Part shown: positions 13,900-24,302 of the stretch, one piece after another
Layout: every line of letters begins with the position of its first letter
How positions within the stretch are numbered: the first letter of the stretch is position 1
Source: Gammaproteobacteria bacterium
GTDB lineage: Bacteria; Pseudomonadota; Gammaproteobacteria; Methylococcales; Methylomonadaceae
Direction: 5' to 3'
DNA: 42,878 nucleotides
Assembly (NCBI GenBank): GCA_018830325.1
Contig: JAHJSQ010000002.1
Coordinates: 1 to 42,878 of the forward strand
Position numbers and translations under genes: made by a program
The notes under the pieces: model-generated
The model's database searches: none
Told to the model about the DNA's origin: nothing
What the model saw: the letters and a program-made list of their open reading frames with translations, nothing else

Positions 13900-14239
13900 C
13901 TCATTATTATGCATAAGTCATTTATTACCCTTATGCAATCTTAACCAATGAGTCTTCGATACCCTATTATTGTTGCTTAACGCTCTCGGCTCCGAAATCG
14001 CTATCAGGGGATCGCTCCCACAAATGCTACCTGTACTATGAGAACGAGAAAAATTGTTGGGTACGCTTCTCGTACCTCAATGCCGTTAACTACCCATATC
14101 AAACCATAAGGACTTGTTTTAAGATTGGGGATTACCATGGTACGCATAGCGTACCCTACGGCACTCCAGAGTTTGCGTGATTTTGCCATCGTGCTGGATG
14201 GCCAACGATGTACCTCAAAGAGATGAGCATAACGATGGG
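13900..14239. mobile_element. X3: 340-bp MITE-like element with mismatched REP flanks
   Basis: The ends are CTCATTATTATGCATAA at the left and, reverse-complemented, CCCATCGTTATGCTCAT at the right; they are diverged but of the X type. The left 90 bases match X1 in inverted orientation at roughly three bases in four. The flanks are CGGAGGACCG (13890-13899) and CGGTCCTCCA (14240-14249). These are reverse complements rather than direct repeats, apart from one base. The element carries a GTGGGAGCGAT-type repeat (about 13985-14025) and a B-repeat pair (14056-14159). Confidence 0.75.
14056..14159. repeat. REPIN-like pair of B repeats inside X3
   Basis: Inverted 21-bp copies at 14056-14076 (GTTGGGTACG...CGTACC) and 14139-14159 (GGTACGC...GTACCCTAC), with about 17 of 21 positions matching. 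Same structure as the pair in X1. Confidence 0.75.
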
Positions 14240-14352
14240 CGGTCCTCCATGGGAACCCATTCATTGGCTACCGAGGCAAGGTCGGTAAAATTACTTAAAC
14301 GATTTTAGCCCACGCTTCCTTCCTTGGAATGCATGCGCTTAACTATAAATGC

Positions 14353-16345
<1,993 letters not shown>

Positions 16346-16544
16346 ACGGTATGGTGTCTAAACTAAAGGATAATTATCAAGATTGCAAGTCTGAAAACAC
16401 CCACGCTAGAAAAGAAATTCCCTGTATTTTATAGGGTCCGAATGACATCTTTCCTGACTACGGCGATTAAATCCACCTGGAAAAGCAGCAATGACTCAAT
16501 CAATAGGATAAAATGCGCGCTTTCTTTAGTTACAAAAATATTAC

Positions 16545-18122
16545 ATGGATCTTAACGACCTCAATCAGATCAACAAAGCCAGTTCGTCGGCTCGTAAAGA
16601 CTTGATTCGCCTTAGCCTAGGTCTTGCTTTTATACTTTTGGTGGTTCTCTATTTAATCAATAAGGAACACGTCGAAGGACACTTAATGCTGGTTATCGCC
16701 GCTGTTTTCGGTAGTTACATGGCATTGAACATCGGCGCAAACGATGTGGCCAATAATGTCGGCCCCGCGGTCGGATCGAAAGCACTAACGATGACCGGCG
16801 CCATTGCCATTGCTGCAATTTTCGAGGCTTCCGGCACGCTAATAGCCGGCGGAGACGTGGTTACGACCATCAAGGACGGCATCATTAATCCTCAACTAAT
16901 TCGCGACTCCGATACTTTTATCTGGTTGATGATGGCGGCACTATTGGCTGCGGCAATTTGGTTGAATGTGGCGACCTCGCTCAATGCGCCGGTCTCGACA
17001 ACTCATTCTATCGTCGGGGGCGTCTTAGGCGCCGGAATCGCCGCGGGCGGAATAGAAATCGCCAATTGGCCGGTCATGGGAAAAATCGCAGCCAGCTGGG
17101 TTATTTCGCCGGTTTTGGGCGGCTTGTTTTCGGCCGCTTTTTTATACGTGGTCAAGCGAAAAATCACTTATCAACCAAATATGCTAATAGCGGCGCAAAA
17201 GGTCGTCCCGGTATTGATCGCATTGATGACCTGGGCTTTTTCGACCTATTTGATTATGAAAGGCCTGAAACAAATCATTAAAATCAATTTCCCGATCGCC
17301 GTCTCCATAAGCTTCGCTTTCGCCATTATCATTTTTCTTATCGTCAAACCGCGCATTGTTAAGGCCTCCGCAAATCTGGAGCCTAGCAAGGCCAGCGTGA
17401 ATAATTTATTCACTTATCCCTTGATATTTTCAGCCGCACTATTGAGTTTCGCGCATGGCGCCAATGATGTCGCCAACGCAGTCGGCCCTCTCGCGGCCAT
17501 CAACGATGCGATTTTTCAGCAAGGTGTCAGCGATAAAGCCTCTATTCCGCTTTGGATTATGATACTTGGCGCCGCCGGCTTATCGATAGGGCTTGCCCTA
17601 TACGGCCCCAAATTGATTCGAACCGTAGGCAGCGAAATTACCGAACTCGATAAAATGCGCGCATTTTGCATAGCGATGTCGGCTGCCATTACCGTGATAT
17701 TCGCCAGCCAGATGGGTCTTCCCATTAGTTCCACTCATACTGCAGTCGGCGCTGTATTCGGCGTCGGTTTTTTACGGGAATATTTAAAACACAGCAATGC
17801 AAAAAGAATGGAGGAAATCCGTGCTCACCACGAGCATAACGACCCTGAAAAAATCGCCGAATTTTTGAATGCCTTTAAAAAAGCATCCATCGCCAAAAAA
17901 GGGAAAATGCTCAAGGAGCTTAAACGACAAGCCAAACTACACACCGACACCAGCTTACTCACTAAAAAAGAACGCAAATCGCTGAAAAAAGTCTATCGTC
18001 AAGAGCTTGTCAAACGCTCCCATCTCTATAAAATCGCCGCCGCATGGTTGGTTACTGTTCCTCTATCGGGAATACTTGGTGGTTTATTGTTTTTTACGAT
18101 CAGAGGAATCATGCTTCCTTAG
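16545..18122 (+). CDS. PiT-family inorganic phosphate transporter
   Basis: A 525-residue polytopic membrane protein of the PiT (PF01384) family, which imports phosphate by cation symport. The two internal halves each carry the signature: GANDVANNVGPAVGSKALT (about 65-83) and GANDVANAVGPLAAIN (about 305-320). Conserved VSTTHSIVGGVLGAG and PISSTHTAVGAVFGVG segments follow in each half. A basic cytoplasmic stretch (about 420-500, with many Lys) lies between the last spans and is long for the family. There is no adjacent DUF47/PhoU-like partner. An unassigned gap with the thiC riboswitch lies upstream. Confidence 0.93.
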   Translation: MDLNDLNQINKASSSARKDLIRLSLGLAFILLVVLYLINKEHVEGHLMLVIAAVFGSYMALNIGANDVANNVGPAVGSKALTMTGAIAIAAIFEASGTLIAGGDVVTTIKDGIINPQLIRDSDTFIWLMMAALLAAAIWLNVATSLNAPVSTTHSIVGGVLGAGIAAGGIEIANWPVMGKIAASWVISPVLGGLFSAAFLYVVKRKITYQPNMLIAAQKVVPVLIALMTWAFSTYLIMKGLKQIIKINFPIAVSISFAFAIIIFLIVKPRIVKASANLEPSKASVNNLFTYPLIFSAALLSFAHGANDVANAVGPLAAINDAIFQQGVSDKASIPLWIMILGAAGLSIGLALYGPKLIRTVGSEITELDKMRAFCIAMSAAITVIFASQMGLPISSTHTAVGAVFGVGFLREYLKHSNAKRMEEIRAHHEHNDPEKIAEFLNAFKKASIAKKGKMLKELKRQAKLHTDTSLLTKKERKSLKKVYRQELVKRSHLYKIAAAWLVTVPLSGILGGLLFFTIRGIMLP

Positions 18123-18133
18123 GATTCGGCCAT

Positions 18134-18350
18134 AAAATAACTTCCTTATTTTTAATGAAAGGCAAGCAGGTTCGGTTGCTCGATTGACAGGAGTCGGCGG
18201 CAGGGCAGATTTTTGCTCCTGCAAAATCTGCATTCATGCCATCCATGGCAATCAGTCGCCGCCGCCAAGCCTACACGGACGTATTCACGGCATCCTGTCA
18301 AGCGAGTTACCGAACCCGCTACAAAACTTATAGCACAAGGAAGTTATTTT
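18134..18350. mobile_element. N3: family-N element with AAAATAACTTCCTT ends
   Basis: Perfect 14-bp inverted repeats, AAAATAACTTCCTT at 18134-18147 and its complement at 18337-18350, enclose an N core (18169-18317). The core has GGTTCGGT/ACCGAACC arms, the hairpin AGATTTTTGCTCCTGCAAAATCT, a GCCATCCATGGC palindrome, and ACACGGACGTATTCACGG, which is shared with family M. Confidence 0.78.
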
Positions 18351-18446
18351 TCACGAAATCCTTAACTACACTGACAGGCAAAATCTTCTCGCTAGACTGA
18401 AAGGCATGCCGGTGCTAGGGCAGAATTTCCCGTCACATAACCTTTT

Positions 18447-18506
18447 TATACTCCAAATTTCGGCTGCGCTTGAGGAGGCGCCGAGTTTTGATCTTTAACG
18501 CGTATA
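18447..18506. repeat. Mini-M: internally deleted M element
   Basis: 60 bp, starting TATACTCCAAATTTCGGC and ending GAGTTTTGATCTTTAACG then CGTATA. These match the two ends of family M with the whole middle missing. Confidence 0.6.
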
Positions 18507-18625
18507 TACCGTGCACTCGTTCACATTGCATAAAATTAAAATTAAAATTCTTGGAAAAATGCATTTTTGTGAAAGCAATGTTAAAATCCCTTCCGAAACC
18601 CGTGATTTAACAGCAGAGAGTACGG

Positions 18626-19369
18626 ATGTCGACTGAGCCTCAGCACACACCTTATCAAAAGCCTGCTTTGGAGTTTAAGAGCAGCACATTCTCAGTGCCT
18701 GTCCTAATTCCTTATACGAATGACCTGACTGTTATCGAGCATCAACTACAGCAAAAAATCAATCAAGCGCCTGAGTTTTTTAGAAACTCCCCGATACTCA
18801 TCGACCTACAGGAACTGAATAAGCAATCGATTAGCCTGAACGTAGCCGAATGCATCGAATTATTAAGGCGATTAGCGCTTCTTCCGATAGGCATCCGCGG
18901 CGGCCTACATGACCAGAATGAAGCCGCGTTGGCATTAAATATTCCAAAAATTTCAGCCCAGCAAAACATTAGCCATCAAGATACCGCTCAAAAACTCGAA
19001 AAAATAATACCTGAACCGGAACCCGAACCAGAAACATCGGAACAGGCCACTACCCGGATTGTTACGAATCCGGTCCGCTCCGGCCAACGAATCTACGCGC
19101 ACGGCGACTTGATCGTGCTGTCCCAAGTCAGCGCAGGCTCCGAGATCATGGCCGAAGGTAATATTCATGTTTATGGAACTTTACGAGGAAGAGCATTGGC
19201 GGGCATTCAAGGCAATACCGAGGCCAGAATTTTTTGCTCTGATTTACAAGCCGAACTCATTTCCATTGCCGGTAATTATAAAATAAGCGAGGATTTGGAT
19301 GAGTCGGTACGCAACAAACCGGTCCAGATCTATCTCAATGATTTGGCGTTAATCATTCAGGATTTATAA
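18626..19369 (+). CDS. minC: Septum site-determining protein MinC
   Basis: A 247-residue inhibitor of FtsZ assembly that keeps division away from the poles. The N-terminal domain (about 10-115) contains the FtsZ-acting region. A Glu/Pro-rich linker (IIPEPEPEPETSEQ, about 128-141) follows. The C-terminal beta-helix (about 150-247) has the repeating pattern GQRIYAHGDLIVLSQVSAGSEIMAEGNIHVYGTLRGRALAG that binds MinD and forms dimers. It is first in a minCDE operon, with minD 27 bases downstream. Length and order are normal. Confidence 0.96.
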   Translation: MSTEPQHTPYQKPALEFKSSTFSVPVLIPYTNDLTVIEHQLQQKINQAPEFFRNSPILIDLQELNKQSISLNVAECIELLRRLALLPIGIRGGLHDQNEAALALNIPKISAQQNISHQDTAQKLEKIIPEPEPEPETSEQATTRIVTNPVRSGQRIYAHGDLIVLSQVSAGSEIMAEGNIHVYGTLRGRALAGIQGNTEARIFCSDLQAELISIAGNYKISEDLDESVRNKPVQIYLNDLALIIQDL

Positions 19370-19396
19370 TTTCACGTCTCGTTGGAGGACAATCAG

Positions 19397-20209
19397 TTGG
19401 CTAGAATCATCGTCGTAACATCCGGAAAAGGCGGAGTTGGAAAGACAACAACCAGTGCAGCCATCGCTATGGGACTCGCTAAAAAAGGACATAAAACTGC
19501 GGTTATCGATTTCGACGTAGGCTTAAGAAACCTTGACTTAGTGATGGGCTGCGAGCGCCGCGTAGTCTATGATTTAGTCAATGTCATCAATGGCGAAGCA
19601 GCTCTTAATCAAGCATTGATTCGCGACAAGCGCTGCAATCAACTGTATATTTTGCCGGCTTCCCAAACTCGCGACAAAGAGGCCTTAACCATCGAAGGCG
19701 TCGGCAAGGTTCTTGAAGAACTCGCCAAAGAATTCAAATATGTCGTTTGCGACTCGCCAGCCGGCATCGAAAAAGGCGCCACTCTTGCGATGTATTTCGC
19801 CGACGATGCCTTCGTCGTAACAAACCCGGAAGTTTCATCGGTCCGCGACTCGGACCGCATGCTCGGCATTTTGGCTAGCAAATCGAAACGAGCCGAAAAC
19901 AACGAAGAACCGATCAAAGAATATTTATTACTGACACGTTATTCTCCCGATCGCGTAAAATTAGGCGAAATGCTGAGTGTCGAAGACGTACAAGAAATCC
20001 TGTCCCTGCATCTATTAGGCGTCATACCGGAATCCAAATCGGTACTAAACGCATCAAACTCGGGCATTCCTGTCATTTTGGACGAAAAAAGCGATGCCGG
20101 CCAAGCCTATGACGATGTAGTTGCACGTTACTTAGGCGAAGACAGGCCGCACCGCTTTATCGATGAAGAGAAAAAGGGCCTTTTTGGAAAGCTGTTCAGG
20201 AGTAAATAA
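19397..20209 (+). CDS. minD: Septum site-determining ATPase MinD
   Basis: A 270-residue ATPase of the ParA/MinD family that binds membrane in the ATP form and recruits MinC. The deviant Walker A is GKGGVGKTT (about 10-18). The [14 protein letters not shown] and [11 protein letters not shown] segments are typical. The C-terminal amphipathic helix is [13 protein letters not shown] start it at TTG 19397 because GGAGGA (19384-19389) stands seven bases upstream and the protein then begins [13 protein letters not shown], as in other MinD proteins. A TTG five codons earlier would put the ribosome-binding site inside the gene. The last base of the stop codon is the first base of minE. Confidence 0.97.
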   Translation: MARIIVVTSGKGGVGKTTTSAAIAMGLAKKGHKTAVIDFDVGLRNLDLVMGCERRVVYDLVNVINGEAALNQALIRDKRCNQLYILPASQTRDKEALTIEGVGKVLEELAKEFKYVVCDSPAGIEKGATLAMYFADDAFVVTNPEVSSVRDSDRMLGILASKSKRAENNEEPIKEYLLLTRYSPDRVKLGEMLSVEDVQEILSLHLLGVIPESKSVLNASNSGIPVILDEKSDAGQAYDDVVARYLGEDRPHRFIDEEKKGLFGKLFRSK

Positions 20210-20475
20210 TGAGTTTACTGGATTACTTTAGAACTACTAAGCCAAGCTCGGCATCCATTGCCAAGGAAAGATTGCAAATTTTGGTGGCGCACGAACGCTC
20301 CTCAAAAACGCAACCCTCTTATCTCCCACAGTTACAAAAGGAACTTCTCGAAGTGATTCGAAAGTATGTCAACGTCGAGCAAGATGCGATATCGGTTAAT
20401 TTCGAACAAGACGACGATCAGGAAATTCTCGAACTCAATATTGTGCTACCCGACGAGCACGACAAGGTTTCCTAA
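20209..20475 (+). CDS. minE: Cell-division topological specificity factor MinE
   Basis: An 88-residue protein. The N-terminal [31 protein letters not shown] holds the membrane-targeting segment and the anti-MinCD helix. The C-terminal part (about 35-88) is the dimerising topological-specificity domain. MinE stimulates MinD ATPase and drives pole-to-pole oscillation. The start overlaps the minD stop (TAATG), which suggests coupled translation. Confidence 0.97.
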   Translation: MSLLDYFRTTKPSSASIAKERLQILVAHERSSKTQPSYLPQLQKELLEVIRKYVNVEQDAISVNFEQDDDQEILELNIVLPDEHDKVS

Positions 20476-20494
20476 ACTAAATGAGGTGAAAAAA

Positions 20495-20698
20495 ATGACT
20501 GATACGATTGGACAATCCGCTGGGAAAATCTGGCAATTCTTGAATGATAACGGTGCGACCAGCGTAAGCAAAATCTCGACCGAAACCGGGATGAATAAGA
20601 ATGATGTTCAGCGCGCGCTCGGCTGGCTTGCCAGAGAGGATAAAATCAGCATAGAACTCAAAAACGGGCGTACCGAAAGCATTTCACTGATTGAATAA
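20495..20698 (+). CDS. Small winged-helix protein (DUF2582-like)
   Basis: A 67-residue protein beginning MTDTIGQSAGKIWQFLNDNG. A helix-turn-helix can be seen (SVSKISTETGMNKNDVQRALGWLARE), followed by a beta wing (DKISIELKNGRTESISL). This matches small winged-helix proteins of the DUF2582 type, whose function is unknown to me. ATG 20495 has GAGGTG seven bases upstream. The gene lies 19 bases after minE and before a terminator, so it is probably the last gene of the min operon. Confidence 0.8.
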   Translation: MTDTIGQSAGKIWQFLNDNGATSVSKISTETGMNKNDVQRALGWLAREDKISIELKNGRTESISLIE

Positions 20699-20734
20699 AA
20701 ATTTAATTGCCAAATATCGGCAACCGTACCTATA

Positions 20735-20761
20735 ACCGGCAGTCTTACCTGTCGGTTTTTT
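20735..20761 (+). terminator. Intrinsic terminator after the min operon
   Basis: The stem is ACCGGCAG (20735-20742) with CTGTCGGT (20749-20756), one G-U pair, a six-base loop, and a run of six T. It lies between the convergent winged-helix gene and rapZ. Confidence 0.85.
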
Positions 20762-21617
20762 AATGCAGCTCCCTATGCCGAATAATGATATTGAGCGCTT
20801 GAGATTTATATTGCTTAGCCAATAAATCGGCCAAATAAACCGAACGATGCTGCCCTCCGGTACATCCGATAGCGATAGTGAGATAACTACGCCCTTCTTC
20901 TTCGAAGCGAGGAATCCAGCGTCCGAGAAAAGCGCTCACATCTTGAAAATATTCCAATACATTAGGTTCTCGGTCAAGAAATTCGATTATCGCTTGATCC
21001 TTACCGGTCAGCCCCCTCAATTCCGGCACCCAATAAGGATTGGGCAGACATCTTACATCGAAAATAAAATCGGCATCGAGCGGAATGCCATGCTTGAAAC
21101 CAAAAGACTGAAATTGAATGGAAATATGTCGAGCATTGCGCTCACCGACCTGATCCCTGATTAGATCGCGCAACTGATGATAATGCGTACGACTGGTATC
21201 GATCACAAAATCCGCGAGCCGTGCTATCGGCTTGAGAATTTCTTTTTCGATAACCAGCGCTTCTTTCAGCGGCAAATTATAGTCGGTCAAAGGATGCCGA
21301 CGCCGAGTTTCGCTGTACCGTTTTAACAATACCGCCTCTTCGGCCTGCATGAACATCACCTCGCATTCGATACCCTTCGATCGAATCAACTTGATGATGC
21401 TGGCAAAATTCAACAAACTATCGCTTTGATTTCGAGCATCGATGCCGATCGCCGTTTTTTCATAGGTTTTCCGATCGGCCAACATAACATCATTGATAAA
21501 GTCCTCGAGCAAGGTCACCGGCAAGTTATCGATACAATAAAACCCGCAATCCTCCAGCGTGGTTAGCGCAATACTTTTACCGGACCCGGAAAGCCCGCTG
21601 ACGATAAGCAATTTCAT
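20760..21617 (-). CDS. rapZ: RNase adapter protein RapZ
   Basis: A 285-residue nucleotide-binding protein. In E. coli RapZ directs RNase E to the sRNA GlmZ and so controls GlmS, the first step of amino-sugar synthesis. The Walker A is GLSGSGKSIA (about 8-17). The C-terminal domain has FGFKHGIPLDADFIFDVRCLPNP and IGCTGGQHRSVYLA, both hallmarks. ATG 21617 gives the normal start MKLLIVSGLSGSGKS; the longer open frame upstream reads through element M3. It shares its neighbourhood with rpoN and hpf as in many proteobacteria, but ptsN is absent. Confidence 0.95.
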   Translation of the reverse strand: MKLLIVSGLSGSGKSIALTTLEDCGFYCIDNLPVTLLEDFINDVMLADRKTYEKTAIGIDARNQSDSLLNFASIIKLIRSKGIECEVMFMQAEEAVLLKRYSETRRRHPLTDYNLPLKEALVIEKEILKPIARLADFVIDTSRTHYHQLRDLIRDQVGERNARHISIQFQSFGFKHGIPLDADFIFDVRCLPNPYWVPELRGLTGKDQAIIEFLDREPNVLEYFQDVSAFLGRWIPRFEEEGRSYLTIAIGCTGGQHRSVYLADLLAKQYKSQALNIIIRHRELH

Positions 21618-22045
21618 GATAAAAGTTCTAACGAACTGTTCTGTTGGTAGCGAAGGCACCGGATATCTTCCCGCGCCTTCGCTGTTAAATCGTTGAAGGC
21701 AATTTTTATACCTTTCGCACTTCAAATTTCGGCAGTGCCGGAGAAGGCCTCGGGGTGCTCGGTCGATTTTCGCTCCTGCAAAATCGACATTCACGCCATC
21801 CATGGCGTTCATAAAGGCTTTGCCAGCATGGAGCTGGCATAGAGCCTACATGGACGTATTTACCCAGCACCTAATTCCATAACCCATTGGCCATGGTTAA
21901 TTGTCTTGGATAATTCATCCAGCACCTAAATAAGCCATGATTTTGAATCATTGCCAAAGACCTATGGTATGGAATTTAGGTGCTGGGTTTACGGCGTCCT
22001 TTAACGGGCACTCCGAGGCCGAATTTTCATCTACGATGAGTATAA
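21618..22045. other. Gap between hpf and rapZ occupied by element M3
   Basis: M3 fills 21707-22044. About 90 bases remain between it and the rapZ start, and these should hold any rapZ promoter. There is no trace of a ptsN gene. Confidence 0.8.
21707..22044 (+). mobile_element. M3: family-M copy with nested Z/Z' insertion
   Basis: 338 bp, from TATACCTTTCGCACTTC to ACGATGAGTATA. Compared with M1 it has an extra hairpin block TCGATTTTCGCTCCTGCA... (about 21763-21785) plus a GCCATCCATGGC palindrome. At the GTATT|ACGGCG site a Z insertion is present at 21863-21987, with CCCAGCACCTAA at one end and TTAGGTGCTGGG at the other. A second internal CCAGCACCTAAAT at 21919 marks Z'. TTTA stands on both sides of Z. 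Confidence 0.85.
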
Positions 22046-22336
22046 CTAGCGATGACTGCCGGTTTTCTCTTTATGCTTTATGATTTGACGATCTAATTTA
22101 TCAACTAATTTATCGATAGCAACATACATATCTTCCTGAGTATCCTCGGCGAATAATTTGGCGCCGCTGATTTGAACTGTCGCCTCCGCTTTTTGATTCA
22201 GTTTTTCGACCGTCAAAACGACGTGCACATCGGTAACATGATCAAAATGACGCTCGAGTTTTTCAAACTTCGACTCGACAAACGTTTTTAACGATTCCGT
22301 TACTTCGATGTGGTGGCCGGATACACTGATTTGCAT
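22046..22336 (-). CDS. hpf: Ribosome hibernation promoting factor
   Basis: A 96-residue short-form protein of the HPF/YfiA family, beginning MQISVSGHHIEVTESLKTFV. It binds the 30S subunit in stationary phase and favours inactive 100S ribosomes. The single beta-alpha-beta-beta-beta-alpha domain covers the whole length; no long C-terminal dimerisation domain is present. It lies 40 bases downstream of rpoN, as is usual. AAGGAG is visible upstream of the ATG on the minus strand. Confidence 0.93.
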   Translation of the reverse strand: MQISVSGHHIEVTESLKTFVESKFEKLERHFDHVTDVHVVLTVEKLNQKAEATVQISGAKLFAEDTQEDMYVAIDKLVDKLDRQIIKHKEKTGSHR

Positions 22337-22376
22337 GGAATAAACTCCTTATTGTTGGTGTGGTATAAATTCTGCG

Positions 22377-23822
22377 TTATAAAAGACGCTTACGTTGACT
22401 GGATGAAGCAATATTCATTGCCTCACGATATTTGGCAATCGTTCTTCTTGCGACATTAATGCCTTTTTCTTTTAATAATTCGGCTATTTTACTATCACTG
22501 AGCGGTTTTGTTTGATTTTCGTTCTCGACCAACTCTTTAATCAGCGCTCGAATAGCCGTAGAAGAGCACTCGCCGCCCGTCGCAGTCGATACATGACTGG
22601 AGAAAAAATATTTAAATTCGACGATGCCATTCGGCGTATGCATGTATTTTTGCGTAGTCACGCGCGATATCGTCGACTCATGCAACTGCAACTCTTCTGC
22701 GACATCGCGAAGCACCATCGGTTTCATCGAAATGGAACCGTGCTCCAAAAAATCCTGCTGTTTTCCAACAATACAGCGAGCCACCCGCAACAAGGTTTCG
22801 TTTCGACTATGCAAACTCTTGATAAACCAACGAGCTTCCTGCAGGTGATCCTTCATGCAAGAATTATCCTTGCTGCTATCCGCGCGCTTGATCATACTTG
22901 AATAAAACGGATTGATTCTGAGCTTCGGCGCGATATCGGGATTGAGTTCGACTTGCCACTGACCATTTACCTTGACCACATAAACATCGGGAATCACATA
23001 TTCGGAGTCGGTATTTTCAATTCTTGTCCCTGGCTTTGGATCCAATGTCCTAATTAACGCAATAACTCTATTCAGTTGAGCCTCGGTTAACCCCAACTTG
23101 CGCATCAATTTAGCCTGATCTTGAGACGCCAACAAACCTAAATAGCGACTTACCAGCTCTACCGCTTCTTTCTTATAAGGAGTATCGTCGGATAATTGCT
23201 GTATTTGTAGCAAGAGGCAATCGCTTAAATCCCTGGCGGCCACACCGGGAGGATCGAAATTTTGCACTTGATGCAATACTGCCTCAACCTCATCAAACTC
23301 GAGATCTTCCACTTGCTCCAATAGCCCTTGGAAAATATCTTCCAATGAGCTGACTAAGTACCCATCTTCATTGATCGAATCTATGATCGTCTCTGCAATC
23401 TCACGATCTCTGTCTGAAAAGTGCGCCACGTCCAATTGCCACAACAAATGATCCAATAATGTTTCCGACTTACTGCGTTGGCTTTCGAACTCCACCGATT
23501 CGCCAGCCCCGCTGATAGCTGCCTGGGCATTTTCAAAAACATCTTCCCAAGACGTATCGATAGGCAAATCGTCGGGTATGTCGGTTTGCGAACCTTCACT
23601 CGTTGCCTGATCGGAATAATCGGTCTTTTTGTCCAGAGACTCCTGATCGACAACGCCTGTAGCCTCCTCATCGGCGACTTCCAACATCATATTCGATTCC
23701 AGCGCGTTTTGGATTTCTTGCTGCAAATCGAGCGTCGACAATTGCAGCAGCTTTATCGCTTGCTGCAACTGTGGGGTCATCGTAAGCTGCTGACCGAGAC
23801 GGAGTTGAAGTGACTGTTTCAT
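22377..23822 (-). CDS. rpoN: RNA polymerase sigma-54 factor RpoN
   Basis: A 481-residue sigma-54. The Gln/Leu-rich activator-interacting region is at the start (MKQSLQLRLGQQLTMTPQLQQAIKLLQLS). An acidic region II follows (about 50-110). The core-binding domain, the HTH (LHESTISRVTTQKYMHTP, about 380-397) and the C-terminal RpoN box ARRTIAKYREAMNI (about 458-471) are intact. It reads -24/-12 promoters with enhancer-binding activators. In the usual order it directly follows lptB; here a 297-bp M element separates them and may carry or disturb the promoter. Confidence 0.97.
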   Translation of the reverse strand: MKQSLQLRLGQQLTMTPQLQQAIKLLQLSTLDLQQEIQNALESNMMLEVADEEATGVVDQESLDKKTDYSDQATSEGSQTDIPDDLPIDTSWEDVFENAQAAISGAGESVEFESQRSKSETLLDHLLWQLDVAHFSDRDREIAETIIDSINEDGYLVSSLEDIFQGLLEQVEDLEFDEVEAVLHQVQNFDPPGVAARDLSDCLLLQIQQLSDDTPYKKEAVELVSRYLGLLASQDQAKLMRKLGLTEAQLNRVIALIRTLDPKPGTRIENTDSEYVIPDVYVVKVNGQWQVELNPDIAPKLRINPFYSSMIKRADSSKDNSCMKDHLQEARWFIKSLHSRNETLLRVARCIVGKQQDFLEHGSISMKPMVLRDVAEELQLHESTISRVTTQKYMHTPNGIVEFKYFFSSHVSTATGGECSSTAIRALIKELVENENQTKPLSDSKIAELLKEKGINVARRTIAKYREAMNIASSSQRKRLL

Positions 23823-23877
23823 CGTATAAGTTTGAACATTATTAATCCATGCATCAGCAGGTATCTTTTGGCTAATT

Positions 23878-24174
23878 TATACTCATCGTAGATGAAAATT
23901 CGGCCTCGGGGTGCCCGTTAAAGGACGCCGTAAACCCAGCACCTAAATCCAGCACCTAAATTCCATAGGTCTTTGGCAATGATTCAAAATCATGGCTTAT
24001 TTAGGTGCTGGATGAATTATCCAAGACAATTAACCATGGCCAATTGGTTATGGAATTAGGTGCTGGGTAAATACGTCCATGTAGGCTCTATGCCAGCTCC
24101 ATGCTGGCAAAGCCTTTCTCGAGCATCCCGAGGCCTCCTCCTGCACTGCCGAAATTTGAAGTGCGAAAGGTATA
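23878..24174 (-). mobile_element. M4: family-M copy with Z and, inside it, Z'
   Basis: 297 bp, inverted relative to M1. Z spans 23935-24067 with CCCAGCACCTAAAT and ATTAGGTGCTGGG ends. Z' spans 23949-24011 inside Z, with CCAGCACCTAAAT and ATTTAGGTGCTGG ends. With Z' removed, Z reads like the copy in M5. With Z removed, the site reads GCCGTAAATACGTCC, close to the GCCGTGAATACGTCC of the empty M2. Confidence 0.87.
23935..24067. mobile_element. Z with nested Z' (palindromic mini-elements)
   Basis: The outer Z has 12-bp ends CCCAGCACCTAA/TTAGGTGCTGGG. Z' (23949-24011, 63 bp) has 13-bp ends CCAGCACCTAAAT/ATTTAGGTGCTGG and the internal palindrome ATGATTCAAAATCAT. Fragments of Z or Z' also occur at about 13207-13270, 36682-36745 and 40325-40385. 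Confidence 0.82.
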
Positions 24175-24302
24175 AGTCAAGGATACTATTCTCGAATTAC
24201 AAAGTGGAATATTTCCGTTTCCGGGCCTCCTATGAGAGCACCGTCGTGACCGACTCTCAAAATATATCTGCAATCGACTTTGCACTTGCTTGAAGTATAA
24301 CG

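Larger units (their letters stand above)
13719..14352. other. Repeat-filled gap upstream of the BLUF gene
   Basis: It contains a degenerate REP (about 13828-13850), the X3 element (13900-14239) with REP half-hairpins on both sides, and about 110 bases before the end of thiC in which I see nothing recognisable. No gene is supported. Confidence 0.8.
18123..18625. other. Gap upstream of minC with an N element and a mini-M
   Basis: It holds the N3 copy bounded by 14-bp inverted repeats (18134-18350) and a 60-bp internally deleted M element (18447-18506). The final 120 bases are AT-rich and should include the minC promoter, but I cannot pick a convincing -35/-10 pair. No gene is supported. Confidence 0.8.
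23823..24302. other. Gap between lptB and rpoN occupied by element M4
   Basis: M4 covers 23878-24174. The remaining 128 bases before the end of lptB carry nothing I recognise. The 55 bases between M4 and the rpoN start must hold the ribosome-binding site. Confidence 0.8.

Noticed and set aside
18530-18600. minC promoter
   Set aside because: AT-rich, with TTG and TAAAAT-like words, but no pair with acceptable spacing; not listed as a feature.
21618-21812. Upstream extension of RapZ
   Set aside because: It reads through element M3; the conserved RapZ N-terminus begins at 21617.
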